A stretch of 64,000 nt of DNA from Pseudomonas schmalbachii (GCF_017589465.1 NZ_JAELYA010000004.1:62001-126000); one strand, 5' to 3'; shown: positions 16,727 to 25,261, counted from the stretch's first letter. Numbers and translations are program-made. Notes: generated by a model from the sequence alone, not told the origin.

Positions 16727-17029
16727 ATGCGCGCCCTGCTTCCCAGCCTCGTACTCCTTTGCCTGGCCACCCCGGCCGCAGCCTTCGACCTGACCACCCA
16801 ACTCGGTGTCGGCACCACCTACGCAACCAGCGACGTCAGCAGCCGGCCGTTCGAGAAACGCCTGCTGGACGCAGCCCGCGACGATGCCGCCAGCTTCGTC
16901 GCCAGCGATGGCCAGTTGCGCGGTGCGCAGCTCGAACAGGCGCTGCACTGGCTGCGCCACGAGCACCCGGACCTTGCGGCGAACGATCGGGAACTGGCCG
17001 AAGCCATCCTTGCCCAAGTAACTGAGTGA
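16727..17029 (+). CDS. DUF2388 secreted protein (copy 2)
   Basis: This 100-residue protein has a signal peptide ending near TPAAA and then the family core ARDDAASFVASDGQLRGAQL, ending in ELAEAILAQ. It is clearly paralogous to the genes at 16261 and 17063, though the segment before the core differs. No strong ribosome binding site is seen before ATG 16727, so translation may be weak. Confidence 0.85.
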   Translation: MRALLPSLVLLCLATPAAAFDLTTQLGVGTTYATSDVSSRPFEKRLLDAARDDAASFVASDGQLRGAQLEQALHWLRHEHPDLAANDRELAEAILAQVTE

Positions 17030-17062
17030 GCAGCATCGCTGTATTTTCTGGAGACTCACCCC

Positions 17063-17398
17063 ATGCAACTCGTTTCGCTTTCCCGCAAATCCCTCGTCAT
17101 CGGCCTGCTGCTCGCCGCCTGCGCCGGCAGCGCCCAGGCCAACTCGGTGATCCGCCTGTTCAACATCACCACCAACGCCATTGGCCGCAGCGTCGACTTC
17201 ACCTCCGACACCACCACTTCCATCCGCGATATGAAGATCGTCGTCGAAGCCCGTGACGACGCGGCCAGCTTCGTCGCCAGCGACGGCGCCATCCGCGGCG
17301 CGCAACTGGAAGCCGCATTCCACGCGCTGCGCGAGCAGGTGCCGGAAGCGCGCGAAGCCAGCGACCAGGCTCTGGCCGAAGCCATCCTCGCCCTGTGA
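17063..17398 (+). CDS. DUF2388 secreted protein (copy 3)
   Basis: This 111-residue protein has a signal peptide ending near GSAQA and the core VEARDDAASFVASDGAIRGA, ending in ALAEAILAL. TGGAG precedes the ATG. Its TGA at 17396-17398 lies inside the GTGA start of the DUF4105 gene, so copy 3 and that protein are probably translated together. This is the strongest clue to a shared role. Confidence 0.87.
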   Translation: MQLVSLSRKSLVIGLLLAACAGSAQANSVIRLFNITTNAIGRSVDFTSDTTTSIRDMKIVVEARDDAASFVASDGAIRGAQLEAAFHALREQVPEAREASDQALAEAILAL

Positions 17399-19356
17399 TC
17401 CGCCCCGGCTGCCGCTGGCTCGCGGCCATCGCCCTGCTCATCGCCGGCAGCAGCCACGCCGGGCTCCGCCTGGAGCTGAGCAGCGACAGCCTGAATGCAG
17501 CGCAACGCCAGGCCAGCCAGCAACTGCTGGACGAAGCGCTGCGCGAACTGCCGGCGAAGTTCGTCGACGACCTCGACCGCCGCGTCGAGGTCGAGTGGAG
17601 TGACGACCTGCCCAGCGATGCCATGGGCCGCGCCCTGCGACCCAACGCCATCGCCCTGAACAGCCGCCATCTGCCGGCGCTGGCCGATGGCAGCGCGGCA
17701 ACGCAGCAGACCGGCCGCAGCCACGGCACCCTGCGCCGCGAGCTGCTCGCCACCCTGCTCCACGAACTAACCCACCTGTACGACCGCGCGCGCCTGTGGA
17801 CGCCCGCCGAGGCAAGCCTGATCCGCCGCTGCACCCAGCGCGAAAACAGCATCGGCCGCGCCGGCGAACCCGGCGAGTGCCGCGGGCAGATCGCGCGCCG
17901 CTTCACCCTGTCCGACGACCCGCGCCTGCTCGATATCGCCGGCTGGCCGCAGTACGCCGGCAAGCGTGGCGGGCGCGAGGCGCACAACCGCTTCATCCTG
18001 CGCAGCCCGGACAGCTACGAACTGAGCAACCCGCGCGAGTTCGTCGCGGTGAACATGGAGTACTTCCTCCTCGACCCGAGCTACGCCTGCCGGCGCCCGG
18101 CGCTCTACCGCTACTACGCCGCGCGCTTCGGCGAGCCGGCGCAGCGTGCCGAATGCCCGGCCAGCTTCGCCTTCCTCAACGCCGGCCGCGACTTCGGTCG
18201 CCAGCCGCTGGGCCAGCTCGATCCGGAACGGGTCTACTCGGTCGACTACCTGCTCGCCGAGGCCAACGACGAACTGGTCAGCCGCTGGGGCCACGCCATG
18301 CTGCGCGTCGTCGTCTGCGCCCCCGGACGCCCGCGCGGCCCGGACTGCCGGCTGGATCTCGACCAGCACCTGGTGCTGTCCTACCGCGCCTTCGTCGGCG
18401 ACCTGCAACTCTCCAGCTGGGACGGCCTGACCGGCGCCTATCCGTCGCGGCTGTTCGTCCTGCCGCTGTCCCAGGTGATCGAGGAATACACCAAGATCGA
18501 GCTGCGCAGCCTGGTCTCGATCCCGCTCAAGCTTGATCGCAAGGAAATCACCGAACTGGTCGAGCGCGCCGCGCAAAGCCACTGGAGCTACGACGGCAAC
18601 TACTACTTCATCTCCAACAACTGCGCGGTGGAAACCCTCAAGCTGCTGCGCAGCGGGCTGCCCGACCCGCGCCTGCAGGACCTCGACAGCATCACCCCGT
18701 ACGGCGTGCTGGAGCTGATGGAAAACCGCGGGATGGCCGATTCCAGTGTGCTCGCCGATCCCAGGGAAGCCTTGCGCCAGGGTTACCGCTTCGACTCCTT
18801 CCGCGACCGCTACCAGGCGATGTTCGACGTGCTCAGGAAGCGCCTCGACGTGCCGCAGAAGCGCGTGGAGGACTGGCTCGCCCTCCCCGCCAGCGAACGC
18901 CGCGACTGGTTCCCCCGGGCCGACCTGCGCGCCAGCGCCGCCCTGCTGCTGCTGGAACAGGCCTCGCTGCGCCGCCAGTTGCTGCTTGCCCAGGATGAGC
19001 TGAAACGCCTCTACCTCGGCCACCGCGACGACAGCGCCGCCAACCCGCAACTGGCCAAGGCCGGCAAGACGCTGCAGCAGATCCTCGACGACAGCGGCTT
19101 CCTCAGCCGCCCGGCGGAACTGCTCGACGGCGGCTACGGCCTGCCCCAGGCCGGCGAATCGGCGCGCCTGGAACTGCAGACCAAGGCCCGCCAGACCCGC
19201 CTGCGCCAGCTCAGCGACTCCCTCGAACACGACGTCCGCGCCCTGCTCGAACCCGGCCGCCGCGACGAACTGGAAGCCATCGAAGCAAACCTCAAGCAGC
19301 TCGCCAAACACCTGCGCGAACTGCACAAGGCCGCAGGCGGCCTGGAACTCCCCTGA
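17395..19356 (+). CDS. Periplasmic DUF4105 protein with N-terminal HExxH metallopeptidase-like domain
   Basis: This 653-residue protein starts with a signal peptide (GCRWLAAIALLIAGSSHA). The first part, about residues 25-260, contains H123-ELTH-127 with a downstream glutamate in VAVNMEYFLLD, a gluzincin-like zinc site. Residues about 275-450 form a DUF4105 (Lnb N-terminal periplasmic) domain with DYLLAEANDELVSRWGHAML and YYFISNNCAVETLKLL. The C-terminal third is helical and charged, probably coiled. The start is GTG 17395 in a four-base overlap with the preceding gene. No substrate is known. It may process proteins or lipids at the outer membrane. Confidence 0.88.
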   Translation: MIRPGCRWLAAIALLIAGSSHAGLRLELSSDSLNAAQRQASQQLLDEALRELPAKFVDDLDRRVEVEWSDDLPSDAMGRALRPNAIALNSRHLPALADGSAATQQTGRSHGTLRRELLATLLHELTHLYDRARLWTPAEASLIRRCTQRENSIGRAGEPGECRGQIARRFTLSDDPRLLDIAGWPQYAGKRGGREAHNRFILRSPDSYELSNPREFVAVNMEYFLLDPSYACRRPALYRYYAARFGEPAQRAECPASFAFLNAGRDFGRQPLGQLDPERVYSVDYLLAEANDELVSRWGHAMLRVVVCAPGRPRGPDCRLDLDQHLVLSYRAFVGDLQLSSWDGLTGAYPSRLFVLPLSQVIEEYTKIELRSLVSIPLKLDRKEITELVERAAQSHWSYDGNYYFISNNCAVETLKLLRSGLPDPRLQDLDSITPYGVLELMENRGMADSSVLADPREALRQGYRFDSFRDRYQAMFDVLRKRLDVPQKRVEDWLALPASERRDWFPRADLRASAALLLLEQASLRRQLLLAQDELKRLYLGHRDDSAANPQLAKAGKTLQQILDDSGFLSRPAELLDGGYGLPQAGESARLELQTKARQTRLRQLSDSLEHDVRALLEPGRRDELEAIEANLKQLAKHLRELHKAAGGLELP

Positions 19357-19377
19357 TTGAAGCGGCTGCGGCTGCAA

Positions 19378-19449
19378 CGTAGGTTGGTGCTGAACGCAGT
19401 GAAGCCCAACGTCGGCAATGTTGGGCTTCGCGGGCTCAGCCCAACCTAC
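19378..19449. repeat. REP-like inverted repeat, family A
   Basis: The element starts CGTAGGTTGGTGCTGAAC and ends CAGCCCAACCTAC. Its right end overlaps the last codons of the GFA gene and supplies the TAG stop codon of that gene on the minus strand. Confidence 0.85.
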
Positions 19450-19847
19450 AACCGCTCCTCGCCCTCTTCGGGCAGATGCGGGTCCAAGCGTAGCCATGGC
19501 AGCCGGCTCTTCACCCAGATGTGGCGGGCGGGCGGCGTGTTTTCCGGGTGATCGAGCGTGGCGATGGTGATGTCGAGGGTGTCCGGATAGCGATCCGAGC
19601 GGAACACCAGCTGGGCGCCGCAGTTGCCGCAGAAATAGCGCGTGCAGCCCGGCGTCGAGTGGTACTCGGCTGGCGTCCCGGCCAGCCAGCGGAACGCCGT
19701 GGCCGGCACCGTCGCCCAGGTCACCACGATGCCGCCGGTGGTGCGCCGGCAGATCGCGCAATGGCAATGCGCGGTGTCGTCCAGCAGCGCGTCGACCTGA
19801 TAGCGCAGCGCGCCGCAATGGCAGCCGCCCTCATGCACTTCCGCCAT
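19446..19847 (-). CDS. GFA family (Mss4-like) zinc protein
   Basis: This 133-residue protein has the zinc-binding cysteine pattern of glutathione-dependent formaldehyde-activating (GFA) family proteins: CHCGALRY near the N-terminus, CHCAICRR, and FCGNCGAQL. Most Pseudomonas members have no proven activity. The chosen start is ATG 19847, preceded by GGGAGG at a good distance. A GTG two codons upstream overlaps that site. Translation ends at a TAG that belongs to the adjacent family A repeat, so the C-terminus may differ from orthologs. Confidence 0.9.
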   Translation of the reverse strand: MAEVHEGGCHCGALRYQVDALLDDTAHCHCAICRRTTGGIVVTWATVPATAFRWLAGTPAEYHSTPGCTRYFCGNCGAQLVFRSDRYPDTLDITIATLDHPENTPPARHIWVKSRLPWLRLDPHLPEEGEERL

Positions 19848-19861
19848 GTCCACCTCCCGTC

Positions 19862-20620
19862 TCAGTCGTATTCCGCCGCCTCATGGTCGCCGAGCAGCCG
19901 GCGCTGGCGCGGCGTGCAGGCGGCGATCACCTCGGGATTGAAGTACCACTGCAGGTAAGGCGAGAACTTCTGCGCCACCATGCGCCGCCCATAGTGCACC
20001 TGCAGCATGTAGCGCGTGCGATCCGCCGTGCGATTGCGACTGCCGGCGTGCCAGACGTCGCTGCGGAAGAACAGCGCATCGCCGGCCCTGCACAGCACCG
20101 GCTCGGCCTTGTGCCCCTGCCACTCGTACTCGTCCGGCAGCGGCGCGCGGCCGGAGCGGTGGCTGCCGGAGAGCATCAGGGTAGGGCAGAGATCGGCGTC
20201 GATATCGTCGAGATAGATCTGCGCCGTGCAGATGAACATCGGCAACTCGAAGCCCGGATCGGCGAGCAGGGCAGGGGGCAACTGGATCGGCAGGTAATCC
20301 AGGTGCATGTCCGCGCCGATGAATCCCGGATGGCAACGCCAGGCCGTCTGGCCGATCACATGGCAATCGTCGCCGAGCGCCGCTTCGGCCAGCTCGATCA
20401 GCCCCGGCAGGTCGAGATAGGGCAGCCACAGGGGAGAGCGGTTGAACACGCATTTGTAGTGATCGACCAGCCCCGTGTAGTCCCAATGCAACGGCTGCAG
20501 GGCATCGATGGCCTGGCGCAGTTCCGCGATCTGTGCGGCCTCCAGCACGCCGGACAGCAGTGCATGACCCTGCTCGTACAGGGCTCGCAATCGTAGTGCC
20601 GTCGCTTCAACCACACCCAT
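19862..20620 (-). CDS. Phytanoyl-CoA dioxygenase (PhyH) family protein
   Basis: This 252-residue Fe(II)/2-oxoglutarate oxygenase-like protein shows the iron ligands as HLDYLP (HxD), a distal histidine in SDVWHAGSRNRTADRTRYM, and a following arginine that would hold 2-oxoglutarate. The substrate is unknown. GGGAGGGG precedes ATG 20620. The frame is open 108 codons further upstream, but this region overlaps the toxin-antitoxin promoter and lacks homology. It lies 14 bases upstream of the GFA gene on the same strand and may share its transcript. Confidence 0.86.
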   Translation of the reverse strand: MGVVEATALRLRALYEQGHALLSGVLEAAQIAELRQAIDALQPLHWDYTGLVDHYKCVFNRSPLWLPYLDLPGLIELAEAALGDDCHVIGQTAWRCHPGFIGADMHLDYLPIQLPPALLADPGFELPMFICTAQIYLDDIDADLCPTLMLSGSHRSGRAPLPDEYEWQGHKAEPVLCRAGDALFFRSDVWHAGSRNRTADRTRYMLQVHYGRRMVAQKFSPYLQWYFNPEVIAACTPRQRRLLGDHEAAEYD

Positions 20621-20710
20621 GTCGCCCCTCCCGCCCAGCAGCCTGCATCCAGTGTATTCGCGGTCGTGACGGAGCGGATTTGCCCGCCTTCGTATACATC
20701 TGTCATCATT

Positions 20711-20734
20711 GTAAACACTGTATACACCGTAAAC
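20711..20734. promoter_or_regulatory. Candidate antitoxin operator: three GTAWAC sites at 9-base spacing
   Basis: GTAAAC (20711-20716), GTATAC (20720-20725) and GTAAAC (20729-20734) recur with an exact 9-base period, 16 bases before the antitoxin start. Another GTATAC lies at 20692-20697. Tandem short sites are typical for ribbon-helix-helix antitoxins, which bind cooperatively and repress their own operon. Confidence 0.5.
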
Positions 20735-20749
20735 GTAAGTGCTCAGAAA

Positions 20750-20977
20750 ATGACCACCGTGATCTCTTTCCGCGCCGATGACGCCCTTGCCGCGGCGCTG
20801 GACGAACTGGCCCGCGCCACCCACCGGGACCGCCCGTATCACCTGCGCCAGGCCCTGGCGCAGTACCTGGAACGCCAGAGCTGGCACGTCGCGGCCATCG
20901 ATGAAGGGCTGGCGGACGCCAATGCCGGGCGCCTGCTGGAGCACGCCGAGATCGAAGGCAAGTGGGGGCTGGCATGA
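20750..20977 (+). CDS. Ribbon-helix-helix (CopG/ParD-like) antitoxin
   Basis: This 75-residue protein has an N-terminal RHH DNA-binding domain: the strand TTVISFRADD, then ALAAALDELARATHRDRPYH. The C-terminal tail HAEIEGKWGLA would wrap the toxin. It should repress its own promoter and neutralise the adjacent ParE-type toxin. The start is ATG 20750. Its stop lies in the ATGA overlap with the toxin start, standard for such pairs. Confidence 0.9.
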   Translation: MTTVISFRADDALAAALDELARATHRDRPYHLRQALAQYLERQSWHVAAIDEGLADANAGRLLEHAEIEGKWGLA

Positions 20978-21255
20978 GTCTGCTATGGACCCACAAGGCG
21001 GCCGCCGACCTCGACGGCATCTATGACCACTACGTGGTGCTGATCGGCCCGGAAAAGGCGCTGAAGGCCATCCAGGACATCGTCGGCCAGGTCAGGCCGC
21101 TGCAGGACCCGGCCCTTGGCAGCAGCGGCAAGCCCAGCGAGGTGCCGGGCGTGAGGGAGCTGGAGATCGAACGCTGGCCATTCGTGACCGCATTCCGGGT
21201 CAAGGGTCGCAATGTGGAAATCCTGCGGGTGGATCGTGTGGAAAACCAGGCCTGA
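20974..21255 (+). CDS. RelE/ParE family toxin
   Basis: This 93-residue protein has the RelE/ParE fold signature: an N-terminal LLWTHKAAADLDGIYDHY, a central arginine- and leucine-containing VPGVRELEIERWPFVTAFRV, and a C-terminal EILRVDRV strand. ParE toxins poison gyrase and RelE-type toxins cleave mRNA, and the fold alone does not decide between them. ATG 20974 overlaps the antitoxin stop by four bases. The pair lies in a locally AT-richer stretch, consistent with acquisition. Confidence 0.9.
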   Translation: MSLLWTHKAAADLDGIYDHYVVLIGPEKALKAIQDIVGQVRPLQDPALGSSGKPSEVPGVRELEIERWPFVTAFRVKGRNVEILRVDRVENQA

Positions 21256-21529
21256 AAGTGGGTACACGGTTACAAGATATTTCAGACTATTGACTTCTTA
21301 TTAATGATTAAAATCCATTCGTTTTGACTGAAAATAAATCATCAGCCGAATAGCGACTGTGTATCAGGTAATTGTTCGATTAATGACTGATTGACCGAAA
21401 GGCAATCGACCGTATCTCCCCCAAATCCCCCATTTCCGGGCCGGCGCCTTCCGACCGCCGCCCCGGAACTTTTCCTTTTCGCGCCACTCAGTTGATCGGC
21501 AAATCCCCTGAATCCGGGCCCTCGCCTCG

Positions 21530-22210
21530 ATGAGCATGCGCAACCGAATTTCCCGCACCGCGTTCTGTTTATCCCTGTTCCTCTCCCCCATCACTGTCCT
21601 CGCCTGGAACGGCGACGACGGCCAGCGCCAGCAATGGCAGGCCGAACAGCAGCGGCAATGGCAGGAACGCCAACGCCAGCAGCAGGAGCAGCAAAGGCAA
21701 CAGCAGGAACAACAGCGTCAGCGCCAGGAAGAACAGCACCGTCGGCGTGAAGAGCAGCAGCGCCAGGCAGCCGAGCGGCACCGGCAGGAAGACGAGCGCC
21801 GGCGCCAGGAGCAGTGGCAACATCAGGCCCGGGAGCAGCAGCAGCGCCAGGAACAGCAACGCCGCTGGCAGGAAGAGCAACGCCAGGCGTCGGAACGCGA
21901 ACGTCGCTGGCAGGAAGAACAGCGCCGGCAGCGCGAGGACGACTGGCGGCGCCGGGAAGAAGCGCGGCGTCACCAGTACGAGCAGCAACGTCGCTGGGAA
22001 GAGGCGAACTACCGTCGCCAGGACCAGCGCCGCCGCTGGTCGGTGGGCCAGCATGTGCCGTGGGACTACAGCCGCAGCCACTACCTGCGCAACTGGCGCG
22101 CCCACGACCTGCCGCATCCGGGCCGTGGCCGGCAATGGCTGAAGACGGACAGCGCCTACCTGCTGGTGGACAACTCCAGCGGCAAGGTCCGCCGGGTCAT
22201 CCGCCGCTGA
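21530..22210 (+). CDS. Q/R/E-rich periplasmic protein with RcnB-like C-terminus
   Basis: This 226-residue protein has a signal peptide (about residues 1-25, ending SPITVLA), then about 140 residues made almost only of Q, R, E and W, arranged like a long charged coiled coil. A C-terminal domain of about 55 residues follows, WSVGQHVPWDYSRSHYLRNW to DSAYLLVDNSSGKVRRVI, which resembles RcnB, a periplasmic protein linked to nickel/cobalt homeostasis. No histidine-rich metal site is evident. No clear ribosome binding site precedes the ATG, and the second ATG at 21536 is an alternative. The long repeat region may vary in length between strains. Confidence 0.82.
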   Translation: MSMRNRISRTAFCLSLFLSPITVLAWNGDDGQRQQWQAEQQRQWQERQRQQQEQQRQQQEQQRQRQEEQHRRREEQQRQAAERHRQEDERRRQEQWQHQAREQQQRQEQQRRWQEEQRQASERERRWQEEQRRQREDDWRRREEARRHQYEQQRRWEEANYRRQDQRRRWSVGQHVPWDYSRSHYLRNWRAHDLPHPGRGRQWLKTDSAYLLVDNSSGKVRRVIRR

Positions 22211-22225
22211 TTCCTACGCCGGCGC

Positions 22226-23251
22226 CTATGCGCCGGGCCGGTCCCGCCAGGCACCCGGTGTGCAGTCATGCCAGCGGACGAAGGCGCGGGAAAAGCTCTG
22301 CAGGTCGCCGTAACCGAGCAGGTCGGTGATTTCCGCCAGGCCGAGGCCGGGCTCCGCGAGCAGGTCGAGCGCCCGGTAGCGGCGGTATTCGTCGACCAGC
22401 TCGCTGTAACGCCAGCCCTGCGCCAGCAGGCGCCGGGCGGCGGTACGTTCGGTCAGGTGACGGGCGCTGCAGAAGGACTGGAAGCTGGCGCCGGCCGGCA
22501 ACTCGCGGGCAATATGGTCGCAGGCGTCCTCCAGCAGGGTGGCCTGGGTGCTGCAGCGCGCCTGTTCCAGCAGGCCGACCAGCGTGCTCTCCAGCATCGG
22601 ACTCGCCGGCACCAGCTCGCGGCTGAACAGTTGCGGGTCGAGGCGGATGGCGATGTCCGGCTCGCCCCAGTGCACCGGCGCGCCCAGCGCCTCGCGGTAG
22701 ATCGCGGCGGAGGGCGGTTCGGCGCCGGGCAGGGCGATCGACAGGATCGGGTCGAGATTGCTGCCGCCAAAGCGCAGCTTGCGCCGCAGCAGGTTGCAGA
22801 TCCCGGCCAGCGTGTAGTCGCGTGCCTGCAACGGGCAGCGCAGCGTGCCCTGTTCCAGCAGCAGCAGTTCCACGCCCGCGCCATCGCTGCGCAGCTCGGC
22901 GCGCAGGTGGCCGCTGAAGAACGGGAAATACTCGATGAAATAGGCGCAGGCCGCCTGCAGGCTCGGCGCCACTTCGCACAGGTAGGTCATGCCGTTGGTC
23001 TGGGTGGAGGCGAAGCGCCGCGCACGCAGGCCGATATGCGCCTCGCCGGCGGCCGTCCCGGCGAGGGCCCAGAAGCGCCGGGAAAGGAACAGCGGCACGC
23101 GCACGAACGGCGTGCGCAACTCGAACAGGCTGCGGCGGAAGCGTTCCTCGATGCTTGCCTGCGCCACCCCGCGCCCGAGCAGTTCCTCGATGACCGGAAG
23201 AAGAATCGGCGCGTAGAACGCATTGCTCGGCGGGTGATCGTTTTTTGTCAT
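22226..23251 (-). CDS. AraC family transcriptional regulator with arabinose-binding-like domain
   Basis: This 341-residue regulator has an N-terminal PF12625-type sensing domain (about residues 20-200). The C-terminal AraC helix-turn-helix pair is visible in LGLAEITDLLGYGDLQSFSR followed by AFVRWHDCTPGAWR. The ligand is unknown. ATG 23251 is taken as start because MTKNDHPPSNAFYAP resembles family N-termini. An upstream in-frame start at 23323 would run into the divergent LysR promoter. It is divergent from the LysR gene at 23374. Confidence 0.88.
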   Translation of the reverse strand: MTKNDHPPSNAFYAPILLPVIEELLGRGVAQASIEERFRRSLFELRTPFVRVPLFLSRRFWALAGTAAGEAHIGLRARRFASTQTNGMTYLCEVAPSLQAACAYFIEYFPFFSGHLRAELRSDGAGVELLLLEQGTLRCPLQARDYTLAGICNLLRRKLRFGGSNLDPILSIALPGAEPPSAAIYREALGAPVHWGEPDIAIRLDPQLFSRELVPASPMLESTLVGLLEQARCSTQATLLEDACDHIARELPAGASFQSFCSARHLTERTAARRLLAQGWRYSELVDEYRRYRALDLLAEPGLGLAEITDLLGYGDLQSFSRAFVRWHDCTPGAWRDRPGA

Positions 23252-23373
23252 GTGTGGCTGAAAGCCCTGGCGCCCACTCGGGATAGGCTGGCCGACCTTA
23301 CGAAATGCGCCCGCCAAGGGCAAGGACGGAGCGGGGAGGGCGCAAGCCGCTTGCCGACCGGGGAGACGCCATC

Positions 23374-24291
23374 GTGCTCGATCTACGCGAACTCGACCTC
23401 AACATGCTGCTGGCCTTCGACGCCATCTACGCCCAGCTCAGCATCACCCGCGCGGCGGCAGTCATGGGCCTCTCGCAACCGGCGATGAGCAACGCCCTGC
23501 GCCGGCTGCGCAATCTCTGCGGCGACCCGCTGTTCGTCAAATCGCACCTCGGCGTCACCCCGACCCTCGCCGCGCATCGCCTGTCCGAACATGTGCGCGG
23601 CGCGCTCGACGGCCTGCGCGAAGGCCTCTCGCAGATGCCGGCGATGCACCACCAGGAGCCGCAGCGGCCGCTGCGCATCAGCTGCCTGGACTGCTTCCAG
23701 CCGCTGCTGCTGGATATCCTGCTGGCCCCGGGCGAGCAGGAATGGCAGGTGCGCTTCTACCAGAGCCGCCGCCGCGATGCCCTGCAGGAGCTGGGCAACG
23801 GCAAGCTCGACCTGCTGATCGACATCGACCAGCAGGTGTCCCTGCAGTCCGGCCTGCGCAAGCTGCCGCTGCTCAACGACCACTACGTGTTCGCCTACGG
23901 CGCCGGCCTGGAGCAGCCGCCACGGACGCTCGCCGATTACCTGCGGCTGCCGCAGGTGCAGGTTTCCAGCCGCCGCGAAGGGCTCAGCCCGGTCGATCTC
24001 GAACTGGGCCTGAAGGGCATGCGCCGCAACATCGCGACCACCGTGCAGAGTCCGCTGGCGGCGCGCCTGATCGCCGACCGCCAGCCCCTCGGCCTGACCC
24101 TGCCGAGCCGCGTCGCCACGGTGCTCGGCCTGCGCCAGGCGCCCTTGCCGCTGGAGCGCCCGGTGCCGCTGGAACTCTGTCTGTACGTGGAAAACCACTA
24201 TCGCTTCGAGCGCGGCATGGAGCGCGCGCTGGCGCAGATCCAGAAGGCCTTCGCGGAGCGTCCGCAACCGCTCATGCAACGCGAAGCCTGA
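23374..24291 (+). CDS. LysR family transcriptional regulator (NodD/SyrM-like type)
   Basis: This 305-residue protein has the winged helix-turn-helix DLNMLLAFDAIYAQLSITRA followed by AAVMGLSQPAMSNALRRLR, then a two-lobe effector domain. LCGDPLFVKSHLGVTPT is characteristic of the NodD/NahR-like branch. The start is GTG 23374, which has GGGGAG upstream. An upstream ATG in frame has no homology. It is convergent with the LysR gene that begins five bases after its stop, and divergent from the AraC gene at 22226. Its target is unknown. Confidence 0.9.
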   Translation: MLDLRELDLNMLLAFDAIYAQLSITRAAAVMGLSQPAMSNALRRLRNLCGDPLFVKSHLGVTPTLAAHRLSEHVRGALDGLREGLSQMPAMHHQEPQRPLRISCLDCFQPLLLDILLAPGEQEWQVRFYQSRRRDALQELGNGKLDLLIDIDQQVSLQSGLRKLPLLNDHYVFAYGAGLEQPPRTLADYLRLPQVQVSSRREGLSPVDLELGLKGMRRNIATTVQSPLAARLIADRQPLGLTLPSRVATVLGLRQAPLPLERPVPLELCLYVENHYRFERGMERALAQIQKAFAERPQPLMQREA

Positions 24292-24296
24292 TCCGC

Positions 24297-25223
24297 CTAG
24301 CCCGCGTCCCGGGCGAGCAGGCGCCGGTCGCTGGCCAGCAGCACCTCGATCATCGTCCGCGCCGCCGGCGACAGGCTGTAGCCGGCCCGGCTGACGATGC
24401 CGTACTGCAGGCGCAGCGCCGCTTCGGCCGGGGGGATGTCGACGATGCGCAGGCGCACCAGCTCGCCACGCTGGATGAGCTCGTCCACCGCCTCCATGGG
24501 CGCCATGCCGGTCCCGTCCGAACTGCTCACCACGCGCAGGGCCACGTCGAACTGGGAGCATTCCACATCCATCTGGAAGTCCGCCTGCCCGGCGATCTCC
24601 GCGAGAATCCTGCGCGGCACGTCCGGCAGGCGCACGCCGATGCGCGGATAGCCGAGCAGGTCGGCCAGCCTGATCTGTGGCAGGGCGGTCAGCGGATGGC
24701 CCTGGCGGCAGAAGAAGCAGCCGCCGCGATAGCCGAGCAGTTGCACGCGATAGTTCTCATCGCTGGAGAACGTTCGCGCATCGCCGACGAAGAACTCGAT
24801 CTGTTCTTCCTGCAGATGTTGCGCCGCCTGCGCCCAGTCCTCCACCCGGAACGCCACGCGGATCGCCGGGTGCGCCCCGACGAAGGCCGCCAGCGCCTCG
24901 GGAATCAGGCGCTGGGCGGGGAACGGGCCGCTGGAGAAACGCAGCTCGCCGGCGGTCAGTCCCTCGAACTGGTCCAGCTCGTTGCGCAGCGAACGGGAAG
25001 CCGCCAGCAGGCGCCGGGCATGCTGCAGCACCAGCTCGCCCTGGGCGGTCAGGCTGAACTCGCGGCTGCCGCGGTCGACCAGGATGCAGCCGAGGTTGCG
25101 CTCCAGCATCTGGATGCTGCGGCTGAACGCCGACTGGCTGAGGCCGACCGTATCCGCCGCGCGCTGGAAGTTGCGTAGCTCGGCCAGCGCGACGAAATGC
25201 CTGAATTGGCGGAGCTCGCTCAT
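24297..25223 (-). CDS. LysR family transcriptional regulator
   Basis: This 308-residue regulator has the N-terminal helix-turn-helix LRQFRHFVALAELRNFQRAA and LSQSAFSRSIQMLERNLG. A substrate-binding-protein-like effector domain follows. It is divergent from the AraC gene at 25317, and a palindromic site lies between them (25241-25261). By LysR habit it may control itself and that AraC gene. The inducer is unknown. Confidence 0.92.
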   Translation of the reverse strand: MSELRQFRHFVALAELRNFQRAADTVGLSQSAFSRSIQMLERNLGCILVDRGSREFSLTAQGELVLQHARRLLAASRSLRNELDQFEGLTAGELRFSSGPFPAQRLIPEALAAFVGAHPAIRVAFRVEDWAQAAQHLQEEQIEFFVGDARTFSSDENYRVQLLGYRGGCFFCRQGHPLTALPQIRLADLLGYPRIGVRLPDVPRRILAEIAGQADFQMDVECSQFDVALRVVSSSDGTGMAPMEAVDELIQRGELVRLRIVDIPPAEAALRLQYGIVSRAGYSLSPAARTMIEVLLASDRRLLARDAG

Positions 25224-25240
25224 GCGTGTCTCGCATCGGT

Positions 25241-25261
25241 CAAATGAGTTAAATGCATTTG
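25241..25261. promoter_or_regulatory. Candidate LysR operator CAAATG-N9-CATTTG
   Basis: CAAATG at 25241-25246 and CATTTG at 25256-25261 are exact inverted copies 9 bases apart, 17 bases upstream of the leftward LysR start and 55 before the rightward AraC start. The spacing and position fit a LysR-type site. Confidence 0.45.
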
